64,000 nucleotides of DNA from Gordionus sp. m RMFG-2023. Lineage: Eukaryota > Nematomorpha > Gordioida > Chordodea > Parachordodidae. A program made the position numbers and the translations under genes. The stretch is taken from contig NC_088775.1 of assembly GCF_954871325.1 (NCBI RefSeq), forward strand, positions 3,457,473-3,521,472. Reading direction: 5' to 3'. The notes below the pieces were generated by a model that saw only the letters and a program-made list of their open reading frames with translations, did no database searches and was not told where the DNA came from. This document shows, in pieces, positions 50,101 through 62,270 of the stretch. The stretch's first letter is position 1. Every line of letters starts with the position of its first letter.

Positions 50101-53100
50101 AATCAATTAAAATAAATAGCCTCATTAATAGGTAAGGCAATCCCTTAAAAGGGGTTTCAACGTTTTATTTAGGATCAATAAAGAATACCGAAAAATCTTA
50201 TGGATTCCAATCATTCGCGATACATTGATTACTACTAGTGTTGTTAAGAAGGCCGATTTGGGTCGACTCCTAAAAACGGCCCGATTATGATTTTAGCCAA
50301 TATAAAATTATGTAAATCTTGAGATTTGGTATAATTAGAGGTTCAAAACCTATCTGCCATAGGCTTACAAGATATTATTTTGGCTAAAATCTTAATCGGA
50401 GCCATTTTTAAACATGGGTTTTTTTTAGTAAAACACTACTAATTTATCTCGGGGAACAACCTATAACCTCCGTGTGAATGGTAACTTAAAAAATTATTTT
50501 TGAAATGATTACAAGGGGAAAAAAACTCAATTTTTTTCTAAAAAATGTCGTTTTTTGTGAGAAAATGTTAGTTTTGAAATTTTAGGCTATTATCCCCTCC
50601 CCACTCGAAAGGCAAGGATAAGACAATTCATATTTAAAAATGGGAAAACAGCTGTCTTTTATTTTTTTTTAAAAAACAACAAAATCTGAAACCATGAAAT
50701 TCTTTTGGGCTTCAGTAGTTATACAAAATTTAGAAAACATAGTTGTTTTTTATTTAAAAAAAAACACAAAATATGAAAACATTAAATTCTTTTGGGCTTC
50801 AGTAGTTAATACAAAATATGGAAAACATGAGTTGTTTTATTTTATCTTTTTTAACAAGTAAAGGAAGTCATATGGGTTTGTTTTAGGACGGCCATTCAAA
50901 GTCGTTTTGGGTGGAAGGTATAATTAAGAACCTTTATAATAAGTACAAAAATAAGTTAAGAGAAATAAGAACGACGTGGCAAAGATTTAACGTAATTGCT
51001 AACAACGGAAAAATAATTCGAGAATTTTTTTTTAAGAAGAAGCATATGAAACAACCCAGAAAATCCTGCTTTGAAACCAAGTGGGGGAATAAATTTAAAA
51101 AAATGATTAAATAGTTAGAACTCAGATTAAAAATTAATTGATATTTAAGATTAACCCTCTATCTATCTACATTAATTTAAATAAATATTAATAAAATCTT
51201 GCATAACAGACGATATGATAAAATGTCTCAGTAAGTAAAATTGTTAACAGTTCTTTAACTCAATTTTTTTTGTAGGAATACAATAATGGGGGGGGGGGGG
51301 GGCACTAAAAATCCGTGCCTAGTAATTTATTTTTATGTAAATTTAATTTTATAAAAAATAGTCTATCATTTTAAAATGGAATATTTATAATGGATTAAAA
51401 AGGCAGACGATAATATAATTTATAAAAAACCAATTCTCTTAAGCGCACGCGCTCAATTTTTGCTCATTATAACAGACGATATAGTTAAATAATTTAAGGT
51501 AAAATAAATTTCTGGAATTATAATGTAGAAATTCAGTGCATTGATATTCTCCTTGATTACCTAAATTTTGCTCAAATTATTTCTTTACTGTTGTGGATAT
51601 TCGGGAGTAGAGGTTATAATAAAAAAAATAAACAATGAAATAGGATAAGTTTCTTAGAGGCCACCCTTCATAAAGTAATTTACTTTAATGAGTAACAAGG
51701 CTTGTTGATACCCTTGTAAAAAACGACATAATTACGCGAGGAAGAGCCTCTACATAATTGACCCTAGCTGTGGGTAGACCTGCCATATTTTCTAAGTCGG
51801 TATGAACGTGTTTGTGAGAAAAAAATTTCTAATTTATAGAACTTTAATTAAATTTCCAATCATAAACTACATATCTATCAATATACATTTTAATAGTAGT
51901 CATATTTTTTTTTACAAGTCAATATATAAATAAATTAGATAAAATTTTTAATATAATTTCCAATCATAAACTACATATCTATCAATATACATTTTAATAG
52001 TAGTCATATTTTTTTTTACAAGTCAATATATAAATAAATTAGATAAAATTTTTAATATATCTATTCAACGATTTATTTTAATTAACAGTAAAGCCTCATT
52101 TATAGTAGGTTATGTTCAAGCGTTGCTTTATCTAACGCTATCGAAATCATGGCTAATTCTTCGTAGCGTTTAATAATTTTTTAAATATACGTGGCAACAT
52201 TTGTTTTTCAAATTTTATCATAATTTTTTAAATATACGTGGCAACATTTGTTTTTCAAATTTTATCATAACCCTGCATTCACAGTTAGTGCGAATTCGCG
52301 GCGAATTTTTAAAATAATGCTTTCCCTCATAAATGAGTCTTTAGTTACATTTCCTTGAAATTTAATTTAGTGACTATATTTTTTCAAGTTGACTTTGTGT
52401 GTCAGATGAGAACACTTGGCGAAGATTCTCATCATATTCATTAGTGGTGCTAATAAGTTGATTATCATTTACTTAATTCATCTTGAAATCATATTATCTA
52501 AATGAACATGACACACAGTAGATGTTGCCAAGCAAGATATGCTTCGGGTAATTCAACTTATAAAATATTTTTAAAATTAGCGGATAATATATTAGATAAA
52601 GTTTTCAAGGGCTAGAAAATTCGCAGGAACTAATTACGTTCCTCGCAAGATTTTACCATTCGACAACATACATATCTGTAATAAAGAATTTTAAGCTTCT
52701 TCACTTTATTCGTTAATCTGTTGAATATATTTGTAGCGCTAAATAGTTATTGATTTTTTTTCTTAGTTGCAATTACAGCCATATCAGAAATTATTCGTTA
52801 ATTTATTTAGATGCCGTCAGTATGAGTTAAATTAAAAATAAACACTGGAATTGTCACATTAGCTAAGAATATTCATTACTCTATGTCCTAATAGAATAGT
52901 TGGGAATATAGTTAGTTCACAATCATAGTCAATTTTCAATAAAATATCAGAAATTTGATTAAATATGAATATAATTTCCAGCTAATATTATATAAAATAT
53001 AAACATCAATTTAAAATTTCTAAAAAATTTACGTCTTATAAAATTTTATGATTTTTGGAGGGATTTTAAACACTTTAGCCCGACATTTACTCTTGTTATT

Positions 53101-56100
53101 TTCCGCGGAACATAAATACATTTAGCGGATGACGCGACCATAAAGTGGGGCGTGTGGCAGATCAAAAAAAAAGATTTAGCACCTGAATGGAAAGAAATAT
53201 TTTAGGTTAGAAAGAAAATAATTTAAAGAATGGAAAAGCACTTTTTGAATTTGGTCATTATCTGTCCTAGAGGTTCTACAGGGCAGGCGAGTAAAAATAT
53301 TTTTATACATTTGAGTGAGCTGGCGGGATTTAAAATATTTTTTGAAATTATATTTTTATCTCCAATAAAAATTCGAAAATTTTTGTAATTTTCTAGGTTT
53401 ATATTTTGGACATGTTTTTAATTTTATATTTAAAAAAGCTTATCTCTTCTTTTTCGATATAGGTTCAAAATTTTGCAAATCTGATTTTTTTTTGGAACAT
53501 AGCTTTAAAGAAGTGCTTAACTAAATTATATCTTATAAGTATTATACCTATTTTATAGTAAATTATAGGATGGGCCAGAAATTTAATAAATTTTAATGTA
53601 CCCAGCTGGGCATTTAGTTTGTGATATAATTTTGAATTTCAAAACTACTATTTTGAATATAATATTCCTTTAAAATAATATGCTTGTTTCTTTGCATTTT
53701 AAGCTAAAATAAATCTACAAATAAAATAATAAATACACAAAAAAAAAATTAAAAAGTTATATGTGATATGATCCAATTCCAAATTAATACGGTTGTCAAA
53801 ACACAATTGATTTCTAAAACTGTTGTTAGAGAAGTAGATATTCATAGAGTAGAGATATAAGAGCCTTGATTGAGAAGTGGAAACAATTAAATATAGATTA
53901 TAAATATGATAGACAGAAAATTTATACAGAAAACTAAAAAACCAAGGTGAACTTTTTTCAAAATTTTAACAGGCTGGGGTAAGGAGTTAGTATTTTATCA
54001 GGCTTGGGCAGACAATTAAAAAGATATTCCAGCTTGCAAACTTTGGCAAAATAATTTTAACTTTCAAATTGACCAAGCTGACTTTGCAGATCTCTGATGT
54101 ATACTAAAAATAAATAAAAATGGTATTAAATTAGATGTGATTAAAGTATAACGTGTACATAAATATTTATCTACTGTTTGTTTAAATAGGAAAATAAAAA
54201 TACTATTAGAAATATTACCATTTTTCCCATTTAATAAGTCTTGTACTAGTGGCTTTGCTACACTTCTAAACACCGTTTTTTGTTTAGCTTCTGGTGGGAA
54301 CACTTTGGTGAAGGTATATTCTGACTGAAAGAAGAAAATTTTATAACCAAAAAATATTATTTTTGTAATTTAATTTTGAAAATATATATGTATAAAGCCC
54401 TTTGGATATGATTGCTAACCAAATGATAAATATTAAGTGTGAAATTTAGAAGATTAGAGCCTAGATTTTTAAAAAAGTTTTGGTTCCAAAATATTTTTTA
54501 AAAAGTGGTTTTGATTCCTACAATTTTAAACAAAAATCAAACCTGAACAAAACCATTAACACAGCTTTAAGGAATATTATTTATAGAATCTAATCCAAAC
54601 ATGAACCATTAAAATAATTATTGTAACTAAAACCTTAACCTACTAAAAACGTTTGAACTTTTTGATATCCTAATTCCATGAAAGAATACTAACAATCAAA
54701 TTGGATTAAAAGATATTTCTGTATATTGTTGTTAGCATAATAGAAATTTTCTCAACCATAAAATTTATTATTTCTATAGATAATTTGACAAATAAAATCT
54801 TGAAATCAATAATTGTATATATGGTATTATATTTTAGGAAAAGGTGTTAAAATTTAAATAAAAAGTTCTCTTTAAATAATTTTAATAAGCATCAAATCAG
54901 TTTCAAAAGTCTCTTTTTTGTTTAAATAAACCAATATTTGTTAGAGTGATCACAGCCATAGGGTTGTCAAATAATTTTTTTTTGATGGTGGCAGATTTTT
55001 ATAAAAATAAGACTAATTACAAATTTGTTTTTCATATATTTTTTTAAAATTGAGAGAATTTTTACCTAACCCTGGTATACTACGTATATTAGTAAATATT
55101 ACAAAGTGTATTTGGCAAGAATTAAATTTGTATATTTAGGCAAGCTTTAAATAATAATTTTCTTCCTATTATTTATTCTTATTAAAAAATATTTTCCCAT
55201 AAAAATTCTCTTATCTTCATGAATTAGAACAGCTTGTTGGTAAAAATTACAAATGATAATCAAAAAATATGTATTTTTTCTTTGATATCCTCTATACCAG
55301 TATATTAGGGGAAAACTCATTAGAAGTAAGGGGAAATTTTCCCTAATCTATTTGTACTATTTGCACATTTTGCCCATCAAATTTGAAGTGTTTGTCTAAA
55401 GCTCAATTGGTTCTAAAATTATTTAAAATTTTATATTGTCTTAATTTTTATAATTTCAATATTAAAGTGACTTGTTTATAAGATTTGTAGTGAAGGGTTA
55501 TTAAGTTTTTATTGGTGATTGTTTTATAATTTTAAAATTTGTACCAGTATTTTTATTAGTTATCAGATAAAACATATTAAATTTAAGAATAGGGGATCTA
55601 ATAAAAAGAAGGAATTGAATTTTTTGATTTTTAAAATTTCTCTTTTACATGAAATATTTATATCAAAAACATGAATTATGAATTTATTTTTAGAATTTGT
55701 GGGAATTTTTTTGGTGTTTGAGAAATTTCAAAATATGATAGAATTGTACTAGTTGATTTAGTGCACTTTAAAAAAAAATTGGGTAGACCTGCCAACCCCG
55801 TTCCTGCAATAAACACTAAATTCTCTCAAATAAAGCACACAGCATTTTGAACATGTATACATTTGTTCAAATTTGGAAAATTTAAAAAATATGGAGTTCG
55901 AGGTTCTGTTTCCTATATTTGTCCAAGTTTTAAGGATTCTGATTCATAATTTTGGGTTAAATATATTTGATTAAATATAGATTTACAATCCTATTACAAT
56001 AATTTCATAGTAGGGAGAGATTAAATTCAGAAAACGTTTATTTATACTTTGTATAATAAATATTCTGTTATATTTCATAAATTTAAAATGATTATATTAA

Positions 56101-56416
56101 ACCTCTTTAATATTGACATTTCTTATATTCTGAATATTTTCTGGAGGATATAGCAATATTTTTTTCTCATCAATATATTGACAACAAATATCATCGGTTG
56201 AAGGAGGCTTAATTCGACAATATACCTATATTAAGGCTATGTAATTATATAGAATCTTAACTTTACTTCTACAGGATCTTTGTTGTCTAAATTCTTGTTA
56301 TTAAACCCTTTCCTTATGGATTTAATATTTTTTCTAAAAGGTAGGTATTGATACAATTAAAATATATATATATATTATATTATTTTAAAATCTTTCACTT
56401 ACATAGCAGATTTCAT
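41103..56416 (-). CDS. KIF23: Kinesin-6, KIF23/MKLP1 (Pavarotti) homologue, 20-21 exons
   Basis: Plus-end motor of centralspindlin, which with RACGAP1 bundles midzone microtubules and directs cytokinesis. Exons, in order: 56403-56416, 56267-56288, 56103-56225, 54219-54324, 49615-49751, 49312-49448, 49038-49202, 48732-48831, 47975-48109, 47438-47540, 46938-47173, 45685-45948, 45395-45547, 44830-45024, 44387-44609, 43771-44027, 43461-43514, 42682-42781, 41367-41509, then 41103-41234 to TGA (or 41160-41234 spliced to 40232-40300). All borders keep phase; the product is about 932-936 residues against about 960 in human. Residues 13-430 are the motor: VYCRIKP, P-loop GVTGSGKT (95-102), [16 protein letters not shown] (288-292), DLAGSE (327-332), [22 protein letters not shown] at 430-445 is the neck; about 520-690 is a coiled coil; HRRRSKS lies in the tail. 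The family insertion near 135-200 is present. Least certain are the 14- and 22-base first exons and exon 43461-43514, which has a poor acceptor. The gene looks intact. Confidence 0.92.
41791..41802 (+). promoter_or_regulatory. Isolated CTCF-like or YY1-like motif
   Basis: TAGATGGCGCTA in a KIF23 intron, not embedded in a recognisable family C repeat. It resembles the core bound by CTCF in animals. Binding is inference. Confidence 0.3.
42195..42377. mobile_element. MITE family M, copy 6 (decayed, in a KIF23 intron)
   Basis: It keeps AACGGCTTTAATTCCAAAAT, TTTTGGCCAAAAAAAAT, GTTTGGACATCTATTAACAC and CTGCTTAACGACAC in family order. Confidence 0.6.
42962..43161. mobile_element. MITE family M, copy 7 (decayed, in a KIF23 intron)
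   Basis: It begins AATGTTGTTTAAAAAG, keeps CTGGCGGAAAATGCTTGGA and ends AAATCGGGCATTTTAACAGCA. The open frame 43046-43408 that runs through it has no recognised homology. Confidence 0.55.
50238..50437. mobile_element. MITE family M, copy 8
   Basis: The left end TAGTGTTGTTAAGAAGGCCG and inner CTAAAAACGGCCCGATTATG match the family. The right end is AATCTTAATCGGAGCCATTT followed by AAACACTACT. It is in KIF23 intron 4. Confidence 0.65.
50655..50850. repeat. Tandem duplication of about 95 bp
   Basis: Two copies of AAATTCTTTTGGGCTTCAGT preceded by ACAAAATCTGAAACCATG or ACAAAATATGAAAACATT, and followed by a TTAGAAAACATAGTTGTTTT-type block. Confidence 0.85.
51851..52268. repeat. Two adjacent perfect-looking tandem duplications
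   Basis: A 104-bp unit (AATTTCCAATCATAAACTAC to TTTTTAATAT) occurs twice from 51851 to about 52057. A 47-bp unit (TAATTTTTTAAATATACGTG to CAAATTTTATC) occurs twice from about 52174 to 52268. Both look very recent. Confidence 0.9.
53570..53890 (+). repeat. Diverged dispersed repeat shared with 58.06-58.38 kb
   Basis: Both intervals contain, in order, a GGCCA start, TTGAATTTC, TTTCTTTGCATTTTAAG, AACACAATTGATTT/AACACAATTAATTT and GTAGAGATA-AAGAGCCTT. It lies upstream of KIF23 exon 5, in intron sequence. Confidence 0.4.
54325..56102. other. Intron 3 of KIF23
   Basis: A 1.8-kb AT-rich interval between the VYCRIKP exon and the exon starting SEYTFTKV. I see no nested element with clear ends and no competing ORF. 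Confidence 0.7.
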
Positions 56417-57100
56417 TTTTAGAATTTTAATATTTAGAAGGCATTTGAATTTGACGCTTTGATGTATTGACCAATAAAAATTATTTATTTTTCTTTATGT
56501 TTTTAATGATACCCGATGGAAAATAGTTAATAAATATTTGAATTTATTCAATATTTTATCGTATATATTATATATATAATATACAAAAAATGTAGGTGAA
56601 CCCTATTTATTATTTATATTTATAGTTTTTGATGTATTTTAAAGTTGGGAGTTATACTTATTTAATAATACTCCAAAAAATTTATAATTTTAATATCATA
56701 TATTATAATATAAAATGAATTAAAGATGACAAAAGAAATTATATATTAGATATAAATCTATAAGTCTTAATATTTTTTTTATATTAAAATTTCAATTAGT
56801 TTAAAATTTAAAACATTAATATAAAATAATTTGTTTTATTTATATTTAAATATTTTGATATGACATAATATATTTTGTTTATATTTTATTTTAATAATTA
56901 TATCTCATATGTATATAATTAGTAAAGGATTTCGAAAAAAAAATAATAATAACAAAAGGACAATATTGAGCATAATTCATAAAATAATGTAAAATACAAA
57001 ATAAATAAGAGCGAGAGCAGCACAATTATTCAAAACCTCCTTCACCTATTCATCAGGAGAGATCGAATTAATAAAATAAACATAATTAGACTTAAGAATG
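56417..57100. other. Presumed 5' flank of KIF23
   Basis: Very AT-rich with TATATA runs. No convincing core promoter element can be picked out at this composition. No ORF is seen. Confidence 0.4.
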
Positions 57101-57119
57101 GCTATAGCGATCCTCTGCC

Positions 57120-57610
57120 TTAAGTAAAAGCTTTCGCGAGGCCCCCATAATTTTTTCTGATTAGGCGACCAATGTCTTTAAAAATGTTTTTAGCCAAATC
57201 ATCATATGTAGTTAAGGTGGAGCAAATGATGGGTATGAATATGTAATTAGAGGAATACGAGCTGTATTTGCCAATCTTAAAATTTAGAGCTATGTTCAGA
57301 GCGTTCTTGTTAAAATTCGATGGGGAATTAATGTACAGACAAGAGAAATCCAATATTAGAAACTTTCCTTGAGACCATGGGATTCGTGAGACTGCATCAG
57401 TACGCCTACCATTGGAAAAGAGAATACACGGCTTCAATGAAGTAGGAAAACAAGCTGACCTGAGAGATATATTATTTGATTGCACTTCAAGTGTAAAGTT
57501 TGCCGATCGGGATTATGATTGCAATGTAAAAGATCTAGCGCCATATTGTTATCATCAGCATGACATTTTCTGCATTTATATGGTAATGAAAAGGGAATGT
57601 TGAGCCTTAT
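57120..57610 (-). pseudogene. Restriction-like endonuclease fragment of a LINE-type retroelement, second copy
   Basis: Reading leftwards, a Cys/His-rich start (CRKCHADDNN and HCNHN) is followed by RRTDAVSRIPWSQGKFLILD, then helical sequence to YIFIPIICSTLTTYDDLAKN and IFKDIGRLIRK. This is the same layout as at 18.1-18.5 kb, and it extends further to the C terminus. The usual R-P-D motif reads R-T-D here, and the Cys-rich start and the remainder lie in different frames, so it is not functional. No reverse transcriptase is adjacent. Confidence 0.5.
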
Positions 57611-58059
57611 ACATAGATCATAGCTGAGCTATATATATATATATAAAGTATAAAAATTAAAACTTAATAAAAATATATGTATGAAAAAACATTTAAAAAT
57701 TTTTTAAGGGGCATTTACTCTTGTGTAAAAATTACATATGACCGGAATACTTCTAATTCTATTTATTGTAGAATATGGAAGCACTTAGCAACAATACCAA
57801 TATTGTGAGAATTTTTTCTAAATAGTATTTTCAAATTTTTAAAGGGCATTCCCAAAATTATTCTGTATTTCAAGTTATGCCTTTCTTAAAGCCTGCGTGT
57901 TATTTATGAGTACTACATTGGCTACTTTAAAATACTTTTAATGGAAACGGTAATGCCAGATTTATAGAGCATATATGTTACAAAGCGTTAATTGAAAAGT
58001 AGTAACTATGTCACAATTAGTTGGGTGTTCTATAGTCAACCGTATTTCCCTTAGGGATA

Positions 58060-58380
58060 ATCACCTGGCCAAGCTAGAAATTAATACAAATACCTCGATA
58101 TTTCATAAAATTATAATGGCCATTCCGAACATTAAGATTTAGATATAATTTTTTGAATTTCTAGCTAATATTTTCATTTTGATGAATACTATTTGAAAAT
58201 TAATATCAATCTTTATTTCTTTGCATTTTAAGGTTTCTAAATAAAATATTTAATATATAATATATATGGTAAATTCACAATAAAATAAACAGGTTATTTA
58301 TGAAGGGATCCTATCATAAATAGACAATTAGAGATATCAAACACAATTAATTTGGCGATAAAGTAGAGATAAAAGAGCCT
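58060..58380 (+). repeat. Diverged dispersed repeat, partner of 53.57-53.89 kb
   Basis: Shares a series of short blocks with 53570-53890 (see that entry). It ends GTAGAGATAAAAGAGCCTTA. A minus-strand frame at 58404-58601 just beyond is unrecognised. Confidence 0.4.
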
Positions 58381-58764
58381 TAAATGACATTTGTAAAATA
58401 AATTTAATAGATATCGATATTAAGAACGTTGGCAAGTTCATAAAAAAAATCATTTAATTGCTCAATGCTGACTTCTCTTAAAATTTTATTAGGCCGCTTT
58501 TTACTTTTTAAAAGTTTAAAGGCTAACCCTGGAAATTTTTTGAAATAATTATAATGGCAGGAGAAATAAATATAGTAGAATGGACAAGGCACCTTATGCA
58601 AATATTCTTAACGGGCCGGTATTTAAAATTTCTATTCTTTGACATGTAACATCAAGAGGAACTTTCATATAAAAGATTTTTATTTTTAAATTTAACTAAT
58701 GATAGTTATTATAAATTCATATTTTTAAATTAAGATTGGTGTAATGAAAAAATTTATTAATCAA

Positions 58765-59020
58765 GGCTGCATTCAAAGTAGAAGGGTTTTACATCCGTTT
58801 CGTCAAAGGTCAATCTCATTAAAAATGATATATATGTTCAAAGTGCGTCCGTTCCATATCTCCCGTCTTAAAAACGGATCCGGCAAATTTTATAGAGCGT
58901 TATAACGTTACTTATAATTTTTTAAAAATGAAAATCAATATATATCATTTTTAATGAGATTGACTTTTGACGGAACGGATGTAAAAAACGGATCCGTCTA
59001 CAACTTGAATGCAGCCTAAA
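58765..59020. mobile_element. Miniature element with AGGCTGCATTCAA ends
   Basis: The left end AGGCTGCATTCAA is exactly mirrored by TTGAATGCAGCCT. The inner arms also pair: ACATCCGTTTCGTCAAA with GACGGAACGGATGT, and AATCTCATTAAAAATGAT with its inverse. It folds almost end to end, has no ORF, and the superfamily is not assigned. 59020-60870 to its right is AT-rich with nothing else recognised. Confidence 0.9.
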
Positions 59021-61352
59021 TCCGGTGAAAATTAGAATTAAAGAAAAGCATCGTAATTATAGAAATAATTATAATTTTATTTTATATTTTAAAAATTTCT
59101 TTAGAGTTATAGTTGATAATTATTGCAATTTACGTTTGTAATTATTAATTAATGTAATATAAATGTAAAAATAAATTTATATGTATTTATGGTTTTCATT
59201 AAATAAATAAATATATATAAACTAGTCTTTAGCCATGATGGTGAGCCTATAATAAATAATTTATTTTATTTAATATATCTAACTTTTACCGAATAATAAC
59301 CAGCTATATATATATTTTTATAAACTAAAATTAGAATACAATATTAAAAAGTTAACATATAAAATAAAATTGTAATAAAAATAAAAATATAATTTGAATA
59401 AACATAATGAATGTACGTTATATAAATTAAAACATATTACTATTCAATAACCAAAATATTTTAATTTATTAATTCCTATAATGTAACAGCCATGTATTTT
59501 GTTGACTTTATAAAAAGAAATAAATGCAGTGAAAATAAAAGTAATTTTGTCAAAATAATCGCCATTAAATTATTCTTCTGCAAGATTTATAAAATATTGA
59601 AATATATTCAAGATTACAAAATGTTTTAACCATTATGCAGAAATATTGAAATAAAATTTATATCAAAATAACCAAGCAATGAAAAAATATCTATAATAAT
59701 AAGATTAAATATTTAGTTAATTTTTACTTTTAATCTATAATATCCAAGAGACCTTTTATTAATGAGGAATTTATTTAATTTTTTTAAAATAATTCTCTAT
59801 TATATGGAATTGGTTAAAGAATATTAGCTTAAATGTCATTTTACGAATATTTGACAGTTAGAGGATATAATAATCTTAATATTTTTATAAAATGCATCAA
59901 TCAATGCTTTATATAATTGAATAACAGTTAATGGTATAACACCCTCTATTTTAACTATGAAGAATATATAAAATATTAATAATCTCATTCATTCCACATT
60001 AGATGGATGTAATCTTTTTTATATACCCTGTTTTCTTCTGATTTTCTTTACTTTTTTCTGCTTTTATTTTATTTATAAAAATAATAAACTTTGATGCAAT
60101 TAATTCGATCAGTACGAATATTAAAAATACACCTATTATAATATCGATTAAATGTGGGGTATTAAATTCAAGTGAAATGATTCCTGCATATGTTTTATAA
60201 TGTAGAAACTAATTTTCAAAAAAATATCGTAAAAATAATAATTTACTCTAACATTTTAAAATATGAAGATCATTGAAGATAATTGATCAACAATATTTTT
60301 AAATAAAGAATCTTCAAAAGATCTGCCCAAAATTTAAACTAAAATATCTTCAAATTTTACGATGAGATTAGTGATTTTATTCTGAGCAAATGTATAACTC
60401 TACTAGAAAGGTTGTAGCCATAAATTGCATTCAGAAGAGAAATTACTATATGAGCGTGATAAAGGATGAAGTTACGAGATGAATAAATATTATTACAAAC
60501 AATAAATAGCTAAATATTTCGGTGCTTGAATTAAAAATAATTTGACTAATTCGATTAAAAATTAAGAAATAGAACGTGGCATGGAAAGAAGAAAAGATTA
60601 ATGTCCATGCCCTTGAGTTACTATTAAAATTTATATAACGATATTAAAATGCTTAAGGCAGGCACAGTTATTTCAATAAGGGCAAGCATTATATTAGGTC
60701 CTTGAAAAGGGGGAGATATTTAAGCAAACCATCTCGGTACTTCAATTAGTTTAAAATTAAATAATAGATGTTATTCGAGAAGCGAATAATCCTAATTTAT
60801 ATTGATGAATAATATTAGAATAAATATTCGATTTGTAAATTAATAACATAGCTTTACCAAAGAAGTCATGAATCATGACCAGGGTCAGTCTTCAGGTTAC
60901 GGGAGAAATTTGGTATTATGCGGGAGAAATATGAAAATTGCGGTAGAAATATAAAAATTGCTAAACAAAAATTTTTTGCGGGCCTACCCACCTATTATTT
61001 TTTATAATTAGTTTATAAAAATATAAAGTCGGTAACTATTTCAAAATAAAATAACATCTTGATTTATTAAAATATATTAATTTATAAAAAAAACCAACGA
61101 TCTTTTTTAAATATAAAAGAATGTAAACAAGATAAAATTTTATAAAAAAAACGATTTTAATTTTACAATTAAAAATATATTATTTGCGAATGTCCCGCAA
61201 AACTACCGCAATTTGAAATATACCGTGTGTATGCATAACATTATAGGGATAGGCGCTTAATTATCACTTATCACGTTTAAATACATAATAAGGTACTTCA
61301 AAAATAAATAATACAGATGCAACTGCAGTTGTGGTAATTGTAATCACTTACA

Positions 61353-61575
61353 GTGTTGTGATGATTTAATGAAACATATTGACGATTAAATTAAAACCCA
61401 TCCATATAAAATTATAATCTTTGTCTAAAATAATTAAAATAACAAAAGAATAAATAAAGAAATTTCAATAATGCTTTGTCTATATTTTAATTATTTTTGC
61501 ATAGATTATAATTTTATATGGATGGGTGTTAGTGTTATAATCGTCAATATGTTTCATTAAATTATCACAAAACTG
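61353..61575. mobile_element. Hairpin element nested in the hAT transposon
   Basis: The left arm GTGATGATTTAATGAAACAT, ATTGACGATTA, CATCCATATAAAATTATAAT is mirrored by ATTATAATTTTATATGGATG, TAATCGTCAAT, ATGTTTCATTAAATTATCAC. The spacer is about 45 bp. It interrupts the left part of the hAT element and is therefore younger. Confidence 0.85.
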
Positions 61576-61736
61576 TATCTTGTAGTACAACGTTCACAGA
61601 GAAATGTTGGTAGAATCTTTTCCCCATAATATATAACAACTCTAATATAAATGAAATCTATACTTGTAGAACAAAAATCAGCAAGGCTATCTATCATCAA
61701 TTTAAGGACCTAAATCCAGGGGGTCAATTCTTGATG

Positions 61737-62270
61737 ATTTGAAAGATGGGCATACATATGCAATTCTAACAGATGCATCTAATAAGGGAAATATTTTAAT
61801 ATTTCCCTTGATCCTCCGCTATTTCAACAAAATTAAGATCGTTTCAATAAAACTATTAAATCTTTTCCCGAGATTATCAATAAATTGCATGTCAGTTTTC
61901 TGATTTGATAATGCTAGTGAATTTTGTAAAAACAGAATGTATTTACAGAATTGAGTCAGCACAATGTTGGATGCGATATGTTCCTAATACCCGCCATCGT
62001 AGAATTTTAAAATTTTATAAACTGTTAAAAAAATATTTCTTAAATAAAGATTATAAAAGCTGTCCTAGCATATTGAAAATTTTTTTAAATAATAAATGGG
62101 AGAAGTATATTTAGGAATGATTTTCCATGTAGGAAATCTACTACATGCTGTTAATGTGTAGTTGCAATCAGAAGAATCTTAACAAAGATTCACAAAATTA
62201 TGCTGCAGATGTGTTTATCTTTACAGTTAATATTTGACAATAAATTTTATGGCGCCATTGCTAAAACTTA
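61737..62270 (+). pseudogene. Partial hAT transposase, inverted copy
   Basis: Nucleotide blocks on the plus strand match the minus-strand transposase to the right: AATTCTAACAGATGCATC (61760), AAAGCTGTCCTA (62050), GTAGGAAATCTAC (62130) and AATTTTATGGCGCCATTGCT (62250). It contains many changes, including stops and frame changes, and ends abruptly where the opposite copy begins. Confidence 0.7.

Larger units (their letters stand above)
49752..54218. other. Large intron 4 of KIF23
   Basis: Non-coding interval of 4.5 kb between the exon ending LLNGKNG and the P-loop exon. It holds a MITE (50238-50437), three tandem duplications (50655-50850, 51851-52057, 52170-52268), a 15-base G run (51288-51302) and a related inverted-repeat end (51405-51475). 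A plus-strand open frame at 50911-51114 (basic, 67 codons) has no recognised homology and is probably chance. Confidence 0.8.
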
